Shown: positions 43,087 through 52,582, counted from the first letter of the stretch. The stretch is 57,189 nucleotides of DNA from Micavibrio sp. (GCA_012960155.1 DUBU01000001.1:1-57189), one strand, 5' to 3'. Made by a program: numbers and translations. Notes: a model not told the origin generated them from the letters alone.

Positions 43087-45546
43087 ATGACTAAAAAAGC
43101 AGGTTTTACTTTGGTTGAAATGGCTATGGTTCTTGTAATCATAGGCCTTGTTGTGGCACCGGCTGTCGGTCTCTATAATCTCTATTCTGCGCAGCAACGC
43201 GAAGATAAAACTATCATGGCTATGAATGCGGCCTGGAATGCGATTGACGGTTTCAGATCAATGTATGGACGTTATCCTTGTCCTGCGCCATTCGATGCAA
43301 TCCGTACAAGCTCTGCATATGGGCATGAGGCATTAGACGGTGCCGGAAACTGTGATGATAGTCTGAGCGGTATTACATCCTCTGTAAGCTTTAGATCCGC
43401 GTTGCCTCCTACAGACAATGAAATTTTTGTAGGTAGTATCCCTTTCAGACAGATGAACCTGCGTGAAGACCTGATTGTTGACGGTTATGGCGCACGCTTG
43501 ACGTATGCTGTTACAGGTATTCAGACGGATGATACAACATACGAAGCAAACAATGGTGGTATTACCATTCAGGACGCTGTTGGTACGCAACTTACACAAA
43601 CACCTGATTCAGCTCATGTTGTGATCATATCTCACGGTAAAAGAAATGCAGGTGCTGTTAACCTAGCCGGTCAGTTTGTTGGTGGGGCGCTAGCCTGTGC
43701 TGGTCTTGCTGCGGAAGAAACTGAAAACTGTGATATGGACCAGACATTTGTTGAAGACCAAACCAGCACAACATTTGATGACCTGGTTTATTTCGGTACA
43801 GCTGATGACGTGGGCCAATGGCAGGTGTCTGCTGCAAGTGACATGGATATTCACCTGCGCAGATCAACCAGCATTACTATGGGGATTGATGAGAGCGATC
43901 CAACGGTCGGATTCTCAAGCGCTGATATTAGAAGGATTGGCGTAGATGACGCAATTGTGAAGGCCACAACAGATGTGTCTTTAGCGTCAACAGGACGTTT
44001 TGTAACATCGCTAATTTGTGATGAAACAGGTACTGAGTGTTTCCCGCCAAACCTGATTGCGGGTCAGATTGCCGCAGGTGAAGGTATGGCGTGTCCGCCA
44101 GCGACACCTTACATGACAGGTATTCAAAACGGTACGCCCATATGTACAGATGAAATTACGTTCGAATGTCCTGATCCAGACGATTTTATTGTGGGTGTAG
44201 GCGCAAATGGTGAAATTATTTGTGACACAGTGCCGCCAGCCGCTTGTCCTGACCAGACCCTGACCGGCAGCTGTGGTGATGACCGTTTGGTCTCCGGTTT
44301 CTGGAATTCCGGAACAATGTATGGATACGCCTATTCGGGGGAGTGTTACAATATTGAACCATTAGACACAGCCTTCCTGGACGCACAAACTGATCTGGAT
44401 GATATCCGCGATTACATTGACGCTTTAAATGCAGCGCCTAGAACCGCGGCCGATTGTGGTCCGACCATTAATGAGGCTCAAGTCCGTGATACCTTTAGAT
44501 GTGAGTCCGGTGCATGGAATACGACACCAATCAGAACGATTGAGCGCTGGCAAAACAATCCGCATAGTTTAGGTCATGGACCAACATCTGGTGGTGATAC
44601 AGCAGATTTCGGCGGTCCTGCTTATAATCCCGTCGCACCAATGTCGACAGACCCAAATAATAACAATGCAAGCCATGATTGCTGGTGTCGTGAAGATTAC
44701 CGCGTGGACACAACCAGTTGCTCTGGCGCCTCGACCGGCTTGCGCTTTAGAATTAGAGAACACAGATGCCCTTCAACGAGACAGGGACATTGGCAAAATT
44801 CTGCCTATGGAGGCTGGGATGATCGTTTCTGTGGCTGTACGCCAAGTTCTGATACAAGGGTAGAATCTTGTGCTTCTCACTTTGGTTACTCAGGGCCAGG
44901 TATCGCAGGAAACGTGACGATTCCTTATGATATTACCTGTCCGTCAGGCCCTTCTGGTAGTCCGGTAATCGTTGATGGTACACCTGATCTTTCAGACTGC
45001 CGTTGCCCGTCTCAGCCCGGATCACCAGGATATTCTACAACTGCCTGTGATTTTGGCTATACGAACAGTTACAGTTGGGACGGTCAAAGCTTTACCAACG
45101 CTGAGCACGTAGATAAATGGGAGTGGGTATGCCCAGGCGGTCCGGCTCCTGTGCAGCCAGTATCTTCAGCAGCTGATGCCGGTAGTTGGCAGTGGGTTGA
45201 TGACCATGACGAGGCATGTGTTTGTGATGGTAGTGTGCCACCCCTGCCTGAAACAGTACCTTGTCCTGCCGGTCAGCAGGGCACAGGGACACACTATCTG
45301 CGTCCATGGGATTGTGATACGGGTACTTATGAGCCGGCCGGGCCTTCAAATCAGGTCGGGGCACCGGACTGTCATACTTGTGTTTGGCAGTTGGGAACAG
45401 GCCCACGTATTGAAACATACGCGGCACCGCAGAGAGGCCTGAATGCTTGTTCTTCATGTAGTGGTACAGGATCTTGTTGGTTGCCTGGTGACTCCGCAGG
45501 TGAGTACAAGATTTTTGATGGTTGCTACTGTGCAGGCCAGCCGTAA
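43087..45546 (+). CDS. giant prepilin-like protein 2 with cysteine-rich repeat array
   Basis: 819 aa, far longer than usual pilins. Leader KKAG/FTLVEMAMVLVIIGL (Glu+5). The head (~40-215) shows GRYPCPAPF, VGSIPFRQMNL, YGARLTYAVT and VVIISHGKRNAGAVN. The junction ICDETGTECFPPNLIAG (~307-323) and CPPATPYMTGIQNGTPICTD repeat the modules of the other two genes, but the GVGT segment is missing. From about residue 390 to the end the protein is Cys/Trp/Gly-rich: units around HDCWCREDYR, RFCGCTPSS, SDCRCPSQP, EACVCDGSV and a final CSSCSGTGSC suggest four to five tandem disulphide domains. Start at 43087 gives the usual prepilin leader; the ORF opens at 43054. Eighteen bases from gene 1. Confidence 0.82.
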   Translation: MTKKAGFTLVEMAMVLVIIGLVVAPAVGLYNLYSAQQREDKTIMAMNAAWNAIDGFRSMYGRYPCPAPFDAIRTSSAYGHEALDGAGNCDDSLSGITSSVSFRSALPPTDNEIFVGSIPFRQMNLREDLIVDGYGARLTYAVTGIQTDDTTYEANNGGITIQDAVGTQLTQTPDSAHVVIISHGKRNAGAVNLAGQFVGGALACAGLAAEETENCDMDQTFVEDQTSTTFDDLVYFGTADDVGQWQVSAASDMDIHLRRSTSITMGIDESDPTVGFSSADIRRIGVDDAIVKATTDVSLASTGRFVTSLICDETGTECFPPNLIAGQIAAGEGMACPPATPYMTGIQNGTPICTDEITFECPDPDDFIVGVGANGEIICDTVPPAACPDQTLTGSCGDDRLVSGFWNSGTMYGYAYSGECYNIEPLDTAFLDAQTDLDDIRDYIDALNAAPRTAADCGPTINEAQVRDTFRCESGAWNTTPIRTIERWQNNPHSLGHGPTSGGDTADFGGPAYNPVAPMSTDPNNNNASHDCWCREDYRVDTTSCSGASTGLRFRIREHRCPSTRQGHWQNSAYGGWDDRFCGCTPSSDTRVESCASHFGYSGPGIAGNVTIPYDITCPSGPSGSPVIVDGTPDLSDCRCPSQPGSPGYSTTACDFGYTNSYSWDGQSFTNAEHVDKWEWVCPGGPAPVQPVSSAADAGSWQWVDDHDEACVCDGSVPPLPETVPCPAGQQGTGTHYLRPWDCDTGTYEPAGPSNQVGAPDCHTCVWQLGTGPRIETYAAPQRGLNACSSCSGTGSCWLPGDSAGEYKIFDGCYCAGQP
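44670..45410 (+). repeat. tandem cysteine-rich repeat units within prepilin-like protein 2
   Basis: Protein-level repeats: each unit opens with D-x-C-x-C, then T/S-x-x-C, a Gly-rich turn and a W-x-C or similar closing Cys, spaced 50-60 residues apart. Units start near the strings CWC, CGC, CRC, CVC and end before CSSC. DNA identity between units is low, so the repeats are old or under selection at protein level. Confidence 0.5.
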
Positions 45547-45562
45547 ATAAACGTAAAGGCGA

Positions 45563-46819
45563 ATGATGATTGATATAGGAAATAAAAGTCTAGAACACAA
45601 GAAACAGCGGGGTTTTACGGTCGTTGAAATCTGTGTTGTTCTATTGTTGTCAGGCTTCTTGTTTACAGGGTTTTTATCCGTTTATCAGTCATATCGTCTT
45701 GGCAAGTCAGAAAAAGTCACTTTAGAAAATATCGAGATCACAAACAGTTCTCTGCGTGAGTTTTTGAGTTTGAACGGACGTTATCCATGTCCCGCGGACC
45801 CGACTTTGTCACCGACGGATGCTAACTATGGTATTGAACAGTGCCGTGCCTCTACGGCAGCAGCCTGTCCTTTAAATTTAGTTTGTACAAATATAGACAG
45901 CCGCGACGCAGATACTATTCCGGGTAATGACTGGGTGACTATTGGTGGTGTTCCTTTTGTAACTTTGCAGCAAATGGGCGGTCAATCTGAATTTACTCCT
46001 CGACATGCGCTGGATGGTTACAAAATGCAGTTCCGTTATGCTGTCTCTGAGAGTATGACGGATTTAGGCCTTTCAGTAATTACCCCTGCCAACTCGCAGC
46101 TAGGTGCGATATCTATTAGAGATGAGAATAATTTACCTTTATTGGATCCGCCAGCCTCAGCACACTTTTTGCTGATTTCTGGTGGCGAGAATATGCGCGG
46201 TGTTTACTCTGCTGAAGGTGTCTATACAGGTGACTGTACCACAATTCTTTTTGGTCCTCCTGGGCCGCCCCCACCCGGCAACAATATCGGTACAGCGGGC
46301 TTGGACATAGAGTTGGAAAACTGTGATGATAACGATGCTGTGTTTCTAAATAGCATTAGATCTCATACTAATGGCACCAATTATTTTGACGACACGATAG
46401 CCTTCTCGGCTATGGTGCCTCAAAAACTATGGCGCCCTTCAAACGCAAACCCGAACCATATTTATAATACGAATGCCGGTAACGTTGGTGTTGGTACGAA
46501 CACACCAAATGTGAAATTTCATGTAAACGGTGATATTCGCACTGATGACAGAACAGAGTCCGAAAGCGGCTATTGCGACCTGGATATGGATGATTGTGTT
46601 GATCCCGAAGGTGTTGGTGGAACCAATATGGAGAATATCGCAACGGGTGACCCTGTTTGTCCGACGGGGCAGGTTGTTACATCTATCGAAGATAATAACT
46701 TCAACTGTATTGATTTATTTCCGGTAGCGCCACCGGCAATTACTTGTCCAGCCGGACCACCACAGCAATTCTTGCGCAGTTTTACAAATCTGGGCACGGC
46801 TGTTTGTGATGTTCCTTAA
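45563..46819 (+). CDS. large prepilin-like protein 3 with tail-fibre-like segment
   Basis: 418 aa. Leader KQRG/FTVVEICVVLLLSG (Glu+5). Head: GRYPCPADPT, IGGVPFVTLQQ, GYKMQFRYAVSE and HFLLISGGENMRGVYS, aligned with genes 1 and 2, and a Cys pair in QCRASTAAACPLN. Residues ~305-327 (GNVGVGTNTPNVKFHVNGDI) are an even closer match to the tail-fibre stalk motif. The tail has CDLDMDDCVDPEGVGG, CPTGQVVTSIEDNNFNC and CPAGPPQQFLRSF...AVCDVP. It starts 16 bases after gene 2 and converges with argF. Confidence 0.82.
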   Translation: MMIDIGNKSLEHKKQRGFTVVEICVVLLLSGFLFTGFLSVYQSYRLGKSEKVTLENIEITNSSLREFLSLNGRYPCPADPTLSPTDANYGIEQCRASTAAACPLNLVCTNIDSRDADTIPGNDWVTIGGVPFVTLQQMGGQSEFTPRHALDGYKMQFRYAVSESMTDLGLSVITPANSQLGAISIRDENNLPLLDPPASAHFLLISGGENMRGVYSAEGVYTGDCTTILFGPPGPPPPGNNIGTAGLDIELENCDDNDAVFLNSIRSHTNGTNYFDDTIAFSAMVPQKLWRPSNANPNHIYNTNAGNVGVGTNTPNVKFHVNGDIRTDDRTESESGYCDLDMDDCVDPEGVGGTNMENIATGDPVCPTGQVVTSIEDNNFNCIDLFPVAPPAITCPAGPPQQFLRSFTNLGTAVCDVP

Positions 46820-46825
46820 GGCGAC

Positions 46826-47758
46826 CTAAGCCGCAAAATCGAATGTCTGTTGGATTTGTACGCCGGCATTGGCGAGGCACCATGCCAGAATGGCTTTTTG
46901 CGCGTGCAGTCTGTTTTCCGCTTCGTCATAAATTACACATTGCTTGGATGCCAGAACCTCGTTCGTGACTTCGTCTTCACGGTGGATAGGCATACAATGC
47001 ATGAATATCGCATGATCGGCGGCATTCGCCATGAGGGCGCTATTGACCTGATAGGGGCGGAACATATCCAGAGATTTGCCTTCTTGCCCCATAGACTCCC
47101 ATGTGTCGGTCACAATAACATCGGCATTTTTAGCCGCTGCTGATGCATCTGCTGTCACCTGATTCGCGCTAATATCAACTTTGCTATGTAGCTCTTCCGG
47201 CAGACCAAGCACCAGATCAAAACCAAAAATCTCGGCCGCATGGCCGAAGCTGCGGGTTACGTTGTTGTAATCGCCAAACCATGCCACGGTCTTACCTTTG
47301 ATATCGCCGAGTTTTTCTTCAATCGTCATTATATCCGCCATAATCTGGCAGGGGTGCGACCAGTCCGTCAGACCGTTAATAACAGGAATGCTGCTATGTT
47401 TTGCCAGCTGGACCAGCGTGTCGTGGTCACTCATGCGGATCATCACCGCATCTACATAGCGTGATAGGACCTGTGCTGTGTCCTCGATATTCTCCGCACC
47501 TGTCAGCTGTATTTCACTCATATTCATCGGGATCGTATGACCGCCGAGCTGCTTCATCGCGACTTCAAAGCTCATACGCGTGCGGGTGCTGCGCTTATCA
47601 AACACCATAGCAAGAGAAAGCCCGCTGAAAATCTGTGCGGGCGTAAATTTGCTGTTCTTCATTTTATGCGCGTTCTGGAGCATGCCATGCAGAATCTCTG
47701 ACGGCACATCCGTTAAATCCAGAAAATGGTTTACACTTGTTAGTGGCTGAACACTCAT
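46826..47758 (-). CDS. argF: ornithine carbamoyltransferase
   Basis: 310 aa. Carbamoyl phosphate loop DKRSTRTRMSFEVA, HPCQIMADI, the ornithine loop VTDTWESMGQEG, and HCMPIHREDEVTNEVL. Makes citrulline for arginine synthesis in the cytoplasm. Stop is six bases from the prepilin 3 stop. The next gene upstream (GNAT-like) ends five bases before this start, so the two are probably co-transcribed. Confidence 0.95.
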   Translation of the reverse strand: MSVQPLTSVNHFLDLTDVPSEILHGMLQNAHKMKNSKFTPAQIFSGLSLAMVFDKRSTRTRMSFEVAMKQLGGHTIPMNMSEIQLTGAENIEDTAQVLSRYVDAVMIRMSDHDTLVQLAKHSSIPVINGLTDWSHPCQIMADIMTIEEKLGDIKGKTVAWFGDYNNVTRSFGHAAEIFGFDLVLGLPEELHSKVDISANQVTADASAAAKNADVIVTDTWESMGQEGKSLDMFRPYQVNSALMANAADHAIFMHCMPIHREDEVTNEVLASKQCVIYDEAENRLHAQKAILAWCLANAGVQIQQTFDFAA

Positions 47759-47763
47759 ATCTC

Positions 47764-48618
47764 TTACCCCAATTTAAAGTCGTTTAATTGTACTGGTTTA
47801 ACTTCAGGCGTGCAGAAGGTAAACCACTGCGCCTGACGGTTCCACTTCACGGTGTAACCTTGCTCTATCATACTCTCTAAATAATCGATTTTATCGCCTG
47901 CCTGCAGGCTTTGAAGACTTAATGGGCGGGTGCCCATATGCTCACACACAGGCTCCGCGGAATTTGTCTCGCGGCCGAAATTCAGGGTCTTGGCCCCGTC
48001 TTTGGCATTTTGACCTGTTCCGATAACGTTAAAACCTTGCTGTGAGAACTTATCTATGCCTTTTCTATTGGCAACTCTAACCGCAGCGCTGATCGTCTCC
48101 ATCTTGGCTGCTTCCGCAATGTCTGATCCTAAACGCAGCATTCTTTCGCATAGCTGGTTACCGCCGAACTCTTTGTCGACCATAACCCAGCCAAAATGCA
48201 TATTCCTCTCATCAAAACTCAGCATCGTTTGGCCAATCAAACTGCCATCAACGCCCAGAATGGCGAGCCCCAAGCCACCATTAGCATAGTGGTCGATAAC
48301 TTCATTCTCGGTTTTGTAATCAATAACGTTTCTCGCGTCAGGCGCATTCACAACGGCAACTTTATCCTGAAGCGCTAGCATTTTGCCAAGCGTCGCATCA
48401 TCAACGTTCCCACTGTGCAGAAGCACGACCTCGAAAGGCAGCTTGCTCTCATATTCGACAAGAACGCCGCCTCGCTTGATATTCTTCATAGCGGTGCCTG
48501 TTTGCAGGACATCGTGGAACAATACAGGCTCTGCGTGTACCGCGGCGTAAAAACGGCCTTTTACATCGGTAAATAGGGCGGCGTCAGGTGTTTGTTCTTT
48601 TAAGACTGCGTTTTTCAT
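47764..48618 (-). CDS. GNAT-like acetyltransferase domain protein
   Basis: About 284 aa from ATG 48618; the frame can extend to 48726 but that leader is Ser/Gly-rich and without a ribosome site, so the start is uncertain. The central region carries GNAT features: a strand pair GLAILGVDGSLIGQTML and FGWVMVDKEFGGNQLCERML, then a helix leading to AVRVANRKGIDKFSQQGFNV, the usual N-x-x-x-x-x-x-x-x-GF end. Substrate unknown. Ends adjacent to argF. Confidence 0.6.
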   Translation of the reverse strand: MKNAVLKEQTPDAALFTDVKGRFYAAVHAEPVLFHDVLQTGTAMKNIKRGGVLVEYESKLPFEVVLLHSGNVDDATLGKMLALQDKVAVVNAPDARNVIDYKTENEVIDHYANGGLGLAILGVDGSLIGQTMLSFDERNMHFGWVMVDKEFGGNQLCERMLRLGSDIAEAAKMETISAAVRVANRKGIDKFSQQGFNVIGTGQNAKDGAKTLNFGRETNSAEPVCEHMGTRPLSLQSLQAGDKIDYLESMIEQGYTVKWNRQAQWFTFCTPEVKPVQLNDFKLG

Positions 48619-48726
48619 CTCTTTTACTCGTACAGTATCGGTTAAATCAGTGTTTGAATTAATCCTGAACGAGCATCCATCGCTGCCGGTTGCAGGAGAG
48701 CCGGCGGGCGATTGTAAGGTCTTCAT

Positions 48727-48913
48727 GTCTTGGGAAATCTAAATAATGATTTTTTAGTAAGACACATCCAGTCCAAAGCAACGCGCGCCGGCGATCATTG
48801 GTCGGCGTCGGTGCATCGGGCACTTGGTTGTGTTTACAAAAATATTCATAAATCTATGTAAACAAATTTCGCACTGCAGTGCAAACTTTTATTTCGATAT
48901 TTTTAGCCTTTAG
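48727..48913. other. intergenic region, divergent promoters expected
   Basis: The 187-base spacer between the GNAT-like gene and the EEP gene holds a GC-rich patch (about 48780-48830) and then an AT-rich stretch toward the EEP start. No ORF or clear RNA structure is visible. Confidence 0.3.
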
Positions 48914-49918
48914 ATGATAGGCTTAATTATGCGTGGGGTTATAGCCAGAATAGAAAAGATTTTAAACAGCCTGTCTAAAAAACTTTTGGAGACTTTGGCT
49001 TTTGCGTTTTTGTTATCCTTATTTGCCGAATTTTATTATCTTTTTGATCTCTTCAGCCACTTTACGCTGCAATATGCGATTGGCGGTTTTATTTTAACGG
49101 TAATGTGTTTGTATTTCAGGCGCTATTTATATGCGGCAGTAGCCATTTTTATCGCATTATTCTCAGTAGTAGAAAGCCGATTAAATCTGCAAGATCCCTC
49201 GCAGTTCACTGCGCCAGGGGGGCAAGCGGATTATCGATTAATAACGTATAATCACAATTATGCCCGCACGACCTTTGATCGCATAGCGGATTACTTCCTG
49301 TCATCAGAGGGCATGGCGGACATTGTCGTGTTTCAGGAGGCAACGGCGCGCACTGTTGCACAAGCTGAAAAGCTGTCTGCTGTATATCCGTATCAAATTC
49401 ATGAACCGCAAGAGCGCGCTTTTGGCATGATGCTGATCAGCCGCTACGAATTTATCGAAAGCGAAAAGATTGTCTTGGCAGGGCCGTATTATATGTCTTT
49501 TGCCTTGCGCGTTGTTGTGCAACCACCCGAGGCGTCAGAGCCGATTGCGGTTTATGCCCTGCACCCTCATCCACCGTCAGGGCCTGTCGCCAAGGCACAA
49601 CGTGAATACGAATTACAAACAGTGGCAGCGCGCATTGCCGAAGATGAACATGAGAACATCGTCATGATGGGCGACTGGAATATCACGCCATTCTCGCCGT
49701 ACTTTAAGGATGTATTGGATTTGTCAGGGCTTTACTACCAAGCTTATGGCTTCATGCAAAACCCGACATGGCTCAGCATTAACGGCTTTAAATTTCTGAA
49801 AATCCCGATCGATCATATGTTGTTTAGTGATGGCTTAACGCAGATAAACAAATATGCAGGACCTGCGTTTATGTCTGATCACCACATGCTGGTCGGTGAA
49901 TATGCGGTAAAAGACTAG
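48914..49918 (+). CDS. membrane-anchored endonuclease/exonuclease/phosphatase family protein
   Basis: 334 aa. Two or three N-terminal membrane helices (~25-45, 53-70, 74-92) hold an EEP domain outside: ITYNHNYARTTF, catalytic Glu in IVVFQEATART, His in VYALHPHPPSGP, Asp/Asn in MMGDWNITPFSP and the final SDHHMLVGEY. EEP proteins cleave phosphodiesters of lipids or nucleic acids; topology suggests a periplasmic active site. Confidence 0.88.
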   Translation: MIGLIMRGVIARIEKILNSLSKKLLETLAFAFLLSLFAEFYYLFDLFSHFTLQYAIGGFILTVMCLYFRRYLYAAVAIFIALFSVVESRLNLQDPSQFTAPGGQADYRLITYNHNYARTTFDRIADYFLSSEGMADIVVFQEATARTVAQAEKLSAVYPYQIHEPQERAFGMMLISRYEFIESEKIVLAGPYYMSFALRVVVQPPEASEPIAVYALHPHPPSGPVAKAQREYELQTVAARIAEDEHENIVMMGDWNITPFSPYFKDVLDLSGLYYQAYGFMQNPTWLSINGFKFLKIPIDHMLFSDGLTQINKYAGPAFMSDHHMLVGEYAVKD

Positions 49919-49991
49919 CCCCTATACGCCCTGAATTGAATCCTGTAGAATTCGCCTATAACAAAAATAAAAAACAGAACAGGGTTGGATC

Positions 49992-50456
49992 ATGTCATCA
50001 AATAAAGATGAAAAGTATTTTCATTTAAGCGAGATTTTTTCTTATTACAATGCCGGTACGCAAATGTATTTGCCAGAGCAAGCCAAAATGCCGAACGGGG
50101 ATTTTCGTTCGATATCTTTGGCATTTGAGGCGGCTGTCAAAGTTGCAGAGCATGTCTCTGGTGTTCCCTTATGGGATGATAACGACCCCCATCGTTATAA
50201 CCTTTGGCAATTTCTGGATGTTTGTGAGGATGTCGATAAAGAGATCTTAGAGCAGCTCCCATGGTTAGCGGATATAAAATTCCCGTTTGCCGAGTTTGAT
50301 ATGGATACACCGGACGCTCTGAAAGCTCGACGTGACTGGGTGCGCAAAGTGGCCAATGAGCTTGGCAGCGAATGGTTTGCGCTAAAGCCTATGAAAAAAA
50401 AGGAGCAGCCGCCCAACGGACTGCCGCTCCGTCCTAAAAAGAATGACTGGTATTAA
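49992..50456 (+). CDS. hypothetical protein, 154 aa
   Basis: No family recognised. Soluble, acidic in the middle, basic at the end (KPMKKKEQPPNGLPLRPKK). CAGGGTTGGATC precedes the start. Convergent with the M20 amidohydrolase, with the stop codons overlapping by four bases. Confidence 0.65.
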   Translation: MSSNKDEKYFHLSEIFSYYNAGTQMYLPEQAKMPNGDFRSISLAFEAAVKVAEHVSGVPLWDDNDPHRYNLWQFLDVCEDVDKEILEQLPWLADIKFPFAEFDMDTPDALKARRDWVRKVANELGSEWFALKPMKKKEQPPNGLPLRPKKNDWY

Positions 50457-51649
50457 CCTTCCAGCGGCATTGATTTCTCTACCACACGGGCAAAGAAGCT
50501 CGCGCCGACTGGAATGATATCATCATTAAAGTCGTAATACGGGCTGTGCAGGCCGTGGTTATGTGGGCTTTTCTCATCACCCTCAACACCTTGGCCGACA
50601 AAGATGAACGCCCCGGGTTTTTCAGTAAGGTAAGCACCGAAATCTTCACCGCCCATACAGGGCGCGCAATCTGCATCGATGTTTTCTTCGCCGACCACTT
50701 CCTTCAACGCTTCAACCGCGGCAACAACACCGTCAGGCGTATTAATTGTCGCATCGATATTGAAGTCGTAATCCATATGGCATTCTGCGCCATAGGCCTT
50801 GCAGGTGTATTCCAGCATATCTTCGATACGCTTTTTGATCTTGTGACGGATGTCGTTATTAAACGTGCGCACGGTGCCTGACAGCTTGGCGACATCACCG
50901 ATAATGTTAAAAGCGCCTGTGCCGACATTCATGTTGGTAATGCTCAGCACCGCTGTTTCAACAGGGTCAACGTTACGGCTGACAATTGACTGCAAACCCA
51001 TGACGAGTTGACTAGCGATAATGGCAGGATCGTTGGTCTGATGCGGCATCGCGGCGTGACCACCAACGCCTGTGATCGTGATCTCGAACTCATCGACAGA
51101 AGCGAGAAGGGGGCCAACGCGTGTTGCCACCTTGCCAACAGGCATCCATGGCCAGTTATGCAGGCCGTAAACCGCATCACATGGGAAGTCTTTGAACAGA
51201 CCTTCTTCGATCATCTTATGCGCGCCGCGTCCGCCTTCTTCCGCAGGCTGGAAAATCAGATGCACAGTGCCGTTAAAGTTACGGTTCTCAGAAAGGTATT
51301 TAGCAGCGCCCAGCAGAGTGGCTGTATGACCGTCATGGCCACAAGCATGCATCTTGCCGGGGTTTTTAGATGCGTGCGCAACACCGGATTTCTCGATAAT
51401 GTCCAGCGCATCCATATCCGCACGCAAGCCGATACGTTTGCCTGAATCAGTTTTCTGGCCTTCGATCGTGGCAACGACACCTGTCTTGGCGATGTTCTCT
51501 TTAAACGGGATGCCCCATTCCGTCAGCTTCTTCTTCACGAAGGCAGAGGCGAACTCTTCCTCATAACAAGTCTGCGGGTTCTGGTGCAGCTCTTGGCGCC
51601 ATGCGGCGACCTCGTCTTTATCATTGGCGATACTGTTGATCACTGGCAT
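50453..51649 (-). CDS. M20 family amidohydrolase (hippurate hydrolase-like)
   Basis: 398 aa. Metal-site motifs ACGHDGHTATLLGAAK, FQPAEEGGRGAHKMI, NWPWMPVG and the C-terminal GGEDFGAYLTEKPG; the lid domain lies between ~185 and 295. Members hydrolyse N-acyl amino acids or peptides (HipO, AmaA, indole-acetyl-amino-acid hydrolase). AAAGGAGAGTCCC precedes the start, a strong site. Confidence 0.92.
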   Translation of the reverse strand: MPVINSIANDKDEVAAWRQELHQNPQTCYEEEFASAFVKKKLTEWGIPFKENIAKTGVVATIEGQKTDSGKRIGLRADMDALDIIEKSGVAHASKNPGKMHACGHDGHTATLLGAAKYLSENRNFNGTVHLIFQPAEEGGRGAHKMIEEGLFKDFPCDAVYGLHNWPWMPVGKVATRVGPLLASVDEFEITITGVGGHAAMPHQTNDPAIIASQLVMGLQSIVSRNVDPVETAVLSITNMNVGTGAFNIIGDVAKLSGTVRTFNNDIRHKIKKRIEDMLEYTCKAYGAECHMDYDFNIDATINTPDGVVAAVEALKEVVGEENIDADCAPCMGGEDFGAYLTEKPGAFIFVGQGVEGDEKSPHNHGLHSPYYDFNDDIIPVGASFFARVVEKSMPLEG

Positions 51650-51679
51650 AGGGACTCTCCTTTTAAGAATATAAGTCGA

Positions 51680-52483
51680 TTATATCTTATGCTGCGGCGC
51701 AGGCAAGCCGCTTACCATGGCTTTATCCAGCATTTCACGCAGCACCCGCATATTTGTCGGCGCGTTGTTTTCAGCCAGTCTGCCAAACCCGCCATGGGCA
51801 AGCTCCTGAAGCATCGGGCGTAGGTCATTAGCCAGCGGAAAGTCAGACAAATCGACCGCAAAATTATCACCCGTTTTTTTACTGGTGATGCCCGCCAGCT
51901 CAAAACGCTCGATAGTCTCCAGCACTAACCGCGCCTGATGGGGCAGGGTGGTTGTATTAGCACGCAGCCATATCAGCTTGCTCATATTCTCGCGTTCACC
52001 ACTGACATCAATCAGCGTCTCTTCAGGCTCGAAGAACTCCCAGCCGACTTTGCCCGATAACATCGCGGCAACGGCTTCGTTATTATTATAGATCGACGCG
52101 AAAAAGAATTCTTCGGGTGGGCGTGTGAAAAACTCATGCACGACCTGCGCGGCAATTGTGAACGGGTAAAGTCCTAAACCCGGAACAGGGGCACGGGTCG
52201 AACCAATTTCTACCCAGCTCTTATTTTCTGTTTCTGCGCGAGGGTCATTATAATCATATGACGAGGAAGCCATCGCAATTACATCGTCCGGCTGCTCGGC
52301 TAGGAATACGCGCCGAGTCGTTACACTGCTACGAAGCAGGTCTTCTGCGCGTAGATCGACGTGTTCATGTTGATATTCACTGTAGAAATTAAAGATACGC
52401 GCTAGATCCGTTTCTTCACAAAAACGAATACGGATACAGGACTGCATTTGGGCAGACCCATCGAATTTTTCTGATACTGTCAT
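51680..52483 (-). CDS. GNAT-like protein with C-terminal extension, paralogue A
   Basis: 267 aa. An N-terminal acetyltransferase-like region (IRIRFCEETDLARIFNFY, VIAMASSSYDYND, FFFASIYNNNEAVAAMLSGK) is followed by an extension (~165-267) with WLRANTTTLPHQARLVLETI and a TGDNFAVDLSDFPLANDL block. The same extension occurs in the upstream gene, so the pair is paralogous. GNAT assignment is by eye. Function unknown. Confidence 0.55.
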   Translation of the reverse strand: MTVSEKFDGSAQMQSCIRIRFCEETDLARIFNFYSEYQHEHVDLRAEDLLRSSVTTRRVFLAEQPDDVIAMASSSYDYNDPRAETENKSWVEIGSTRAPVPGLGLYPFTIAAQVVHEFFTRPPEEFFFASIYNNNEAVAAMLSGKVGWEFFEPEETLIDVSGERENMSKLIWLRANTTTLPHQARLVLETIERFELAGITSKKTGDNFAVDLSDFPLANDLRPMLQELAHGGFGRLAENNAPTNMRVLREMLDKAMVSGLPAPQHKI

Positions 52484-52582
52484 AACACACCTATTACCTT
52501 TATGGTAAAGGCAGCAAAACAGAGTCTCGTCACAGCTTCAACAAAATCTGTTGCTGCATAGCGTCAATTCTTTCGTGGCGTA

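Noticed and set aside
43333-45457. Several leftward frames opposite the prepilin genes
   Set aside because: Interrupted, no start signals, and the plus-strand proteins show clear modular conservation.
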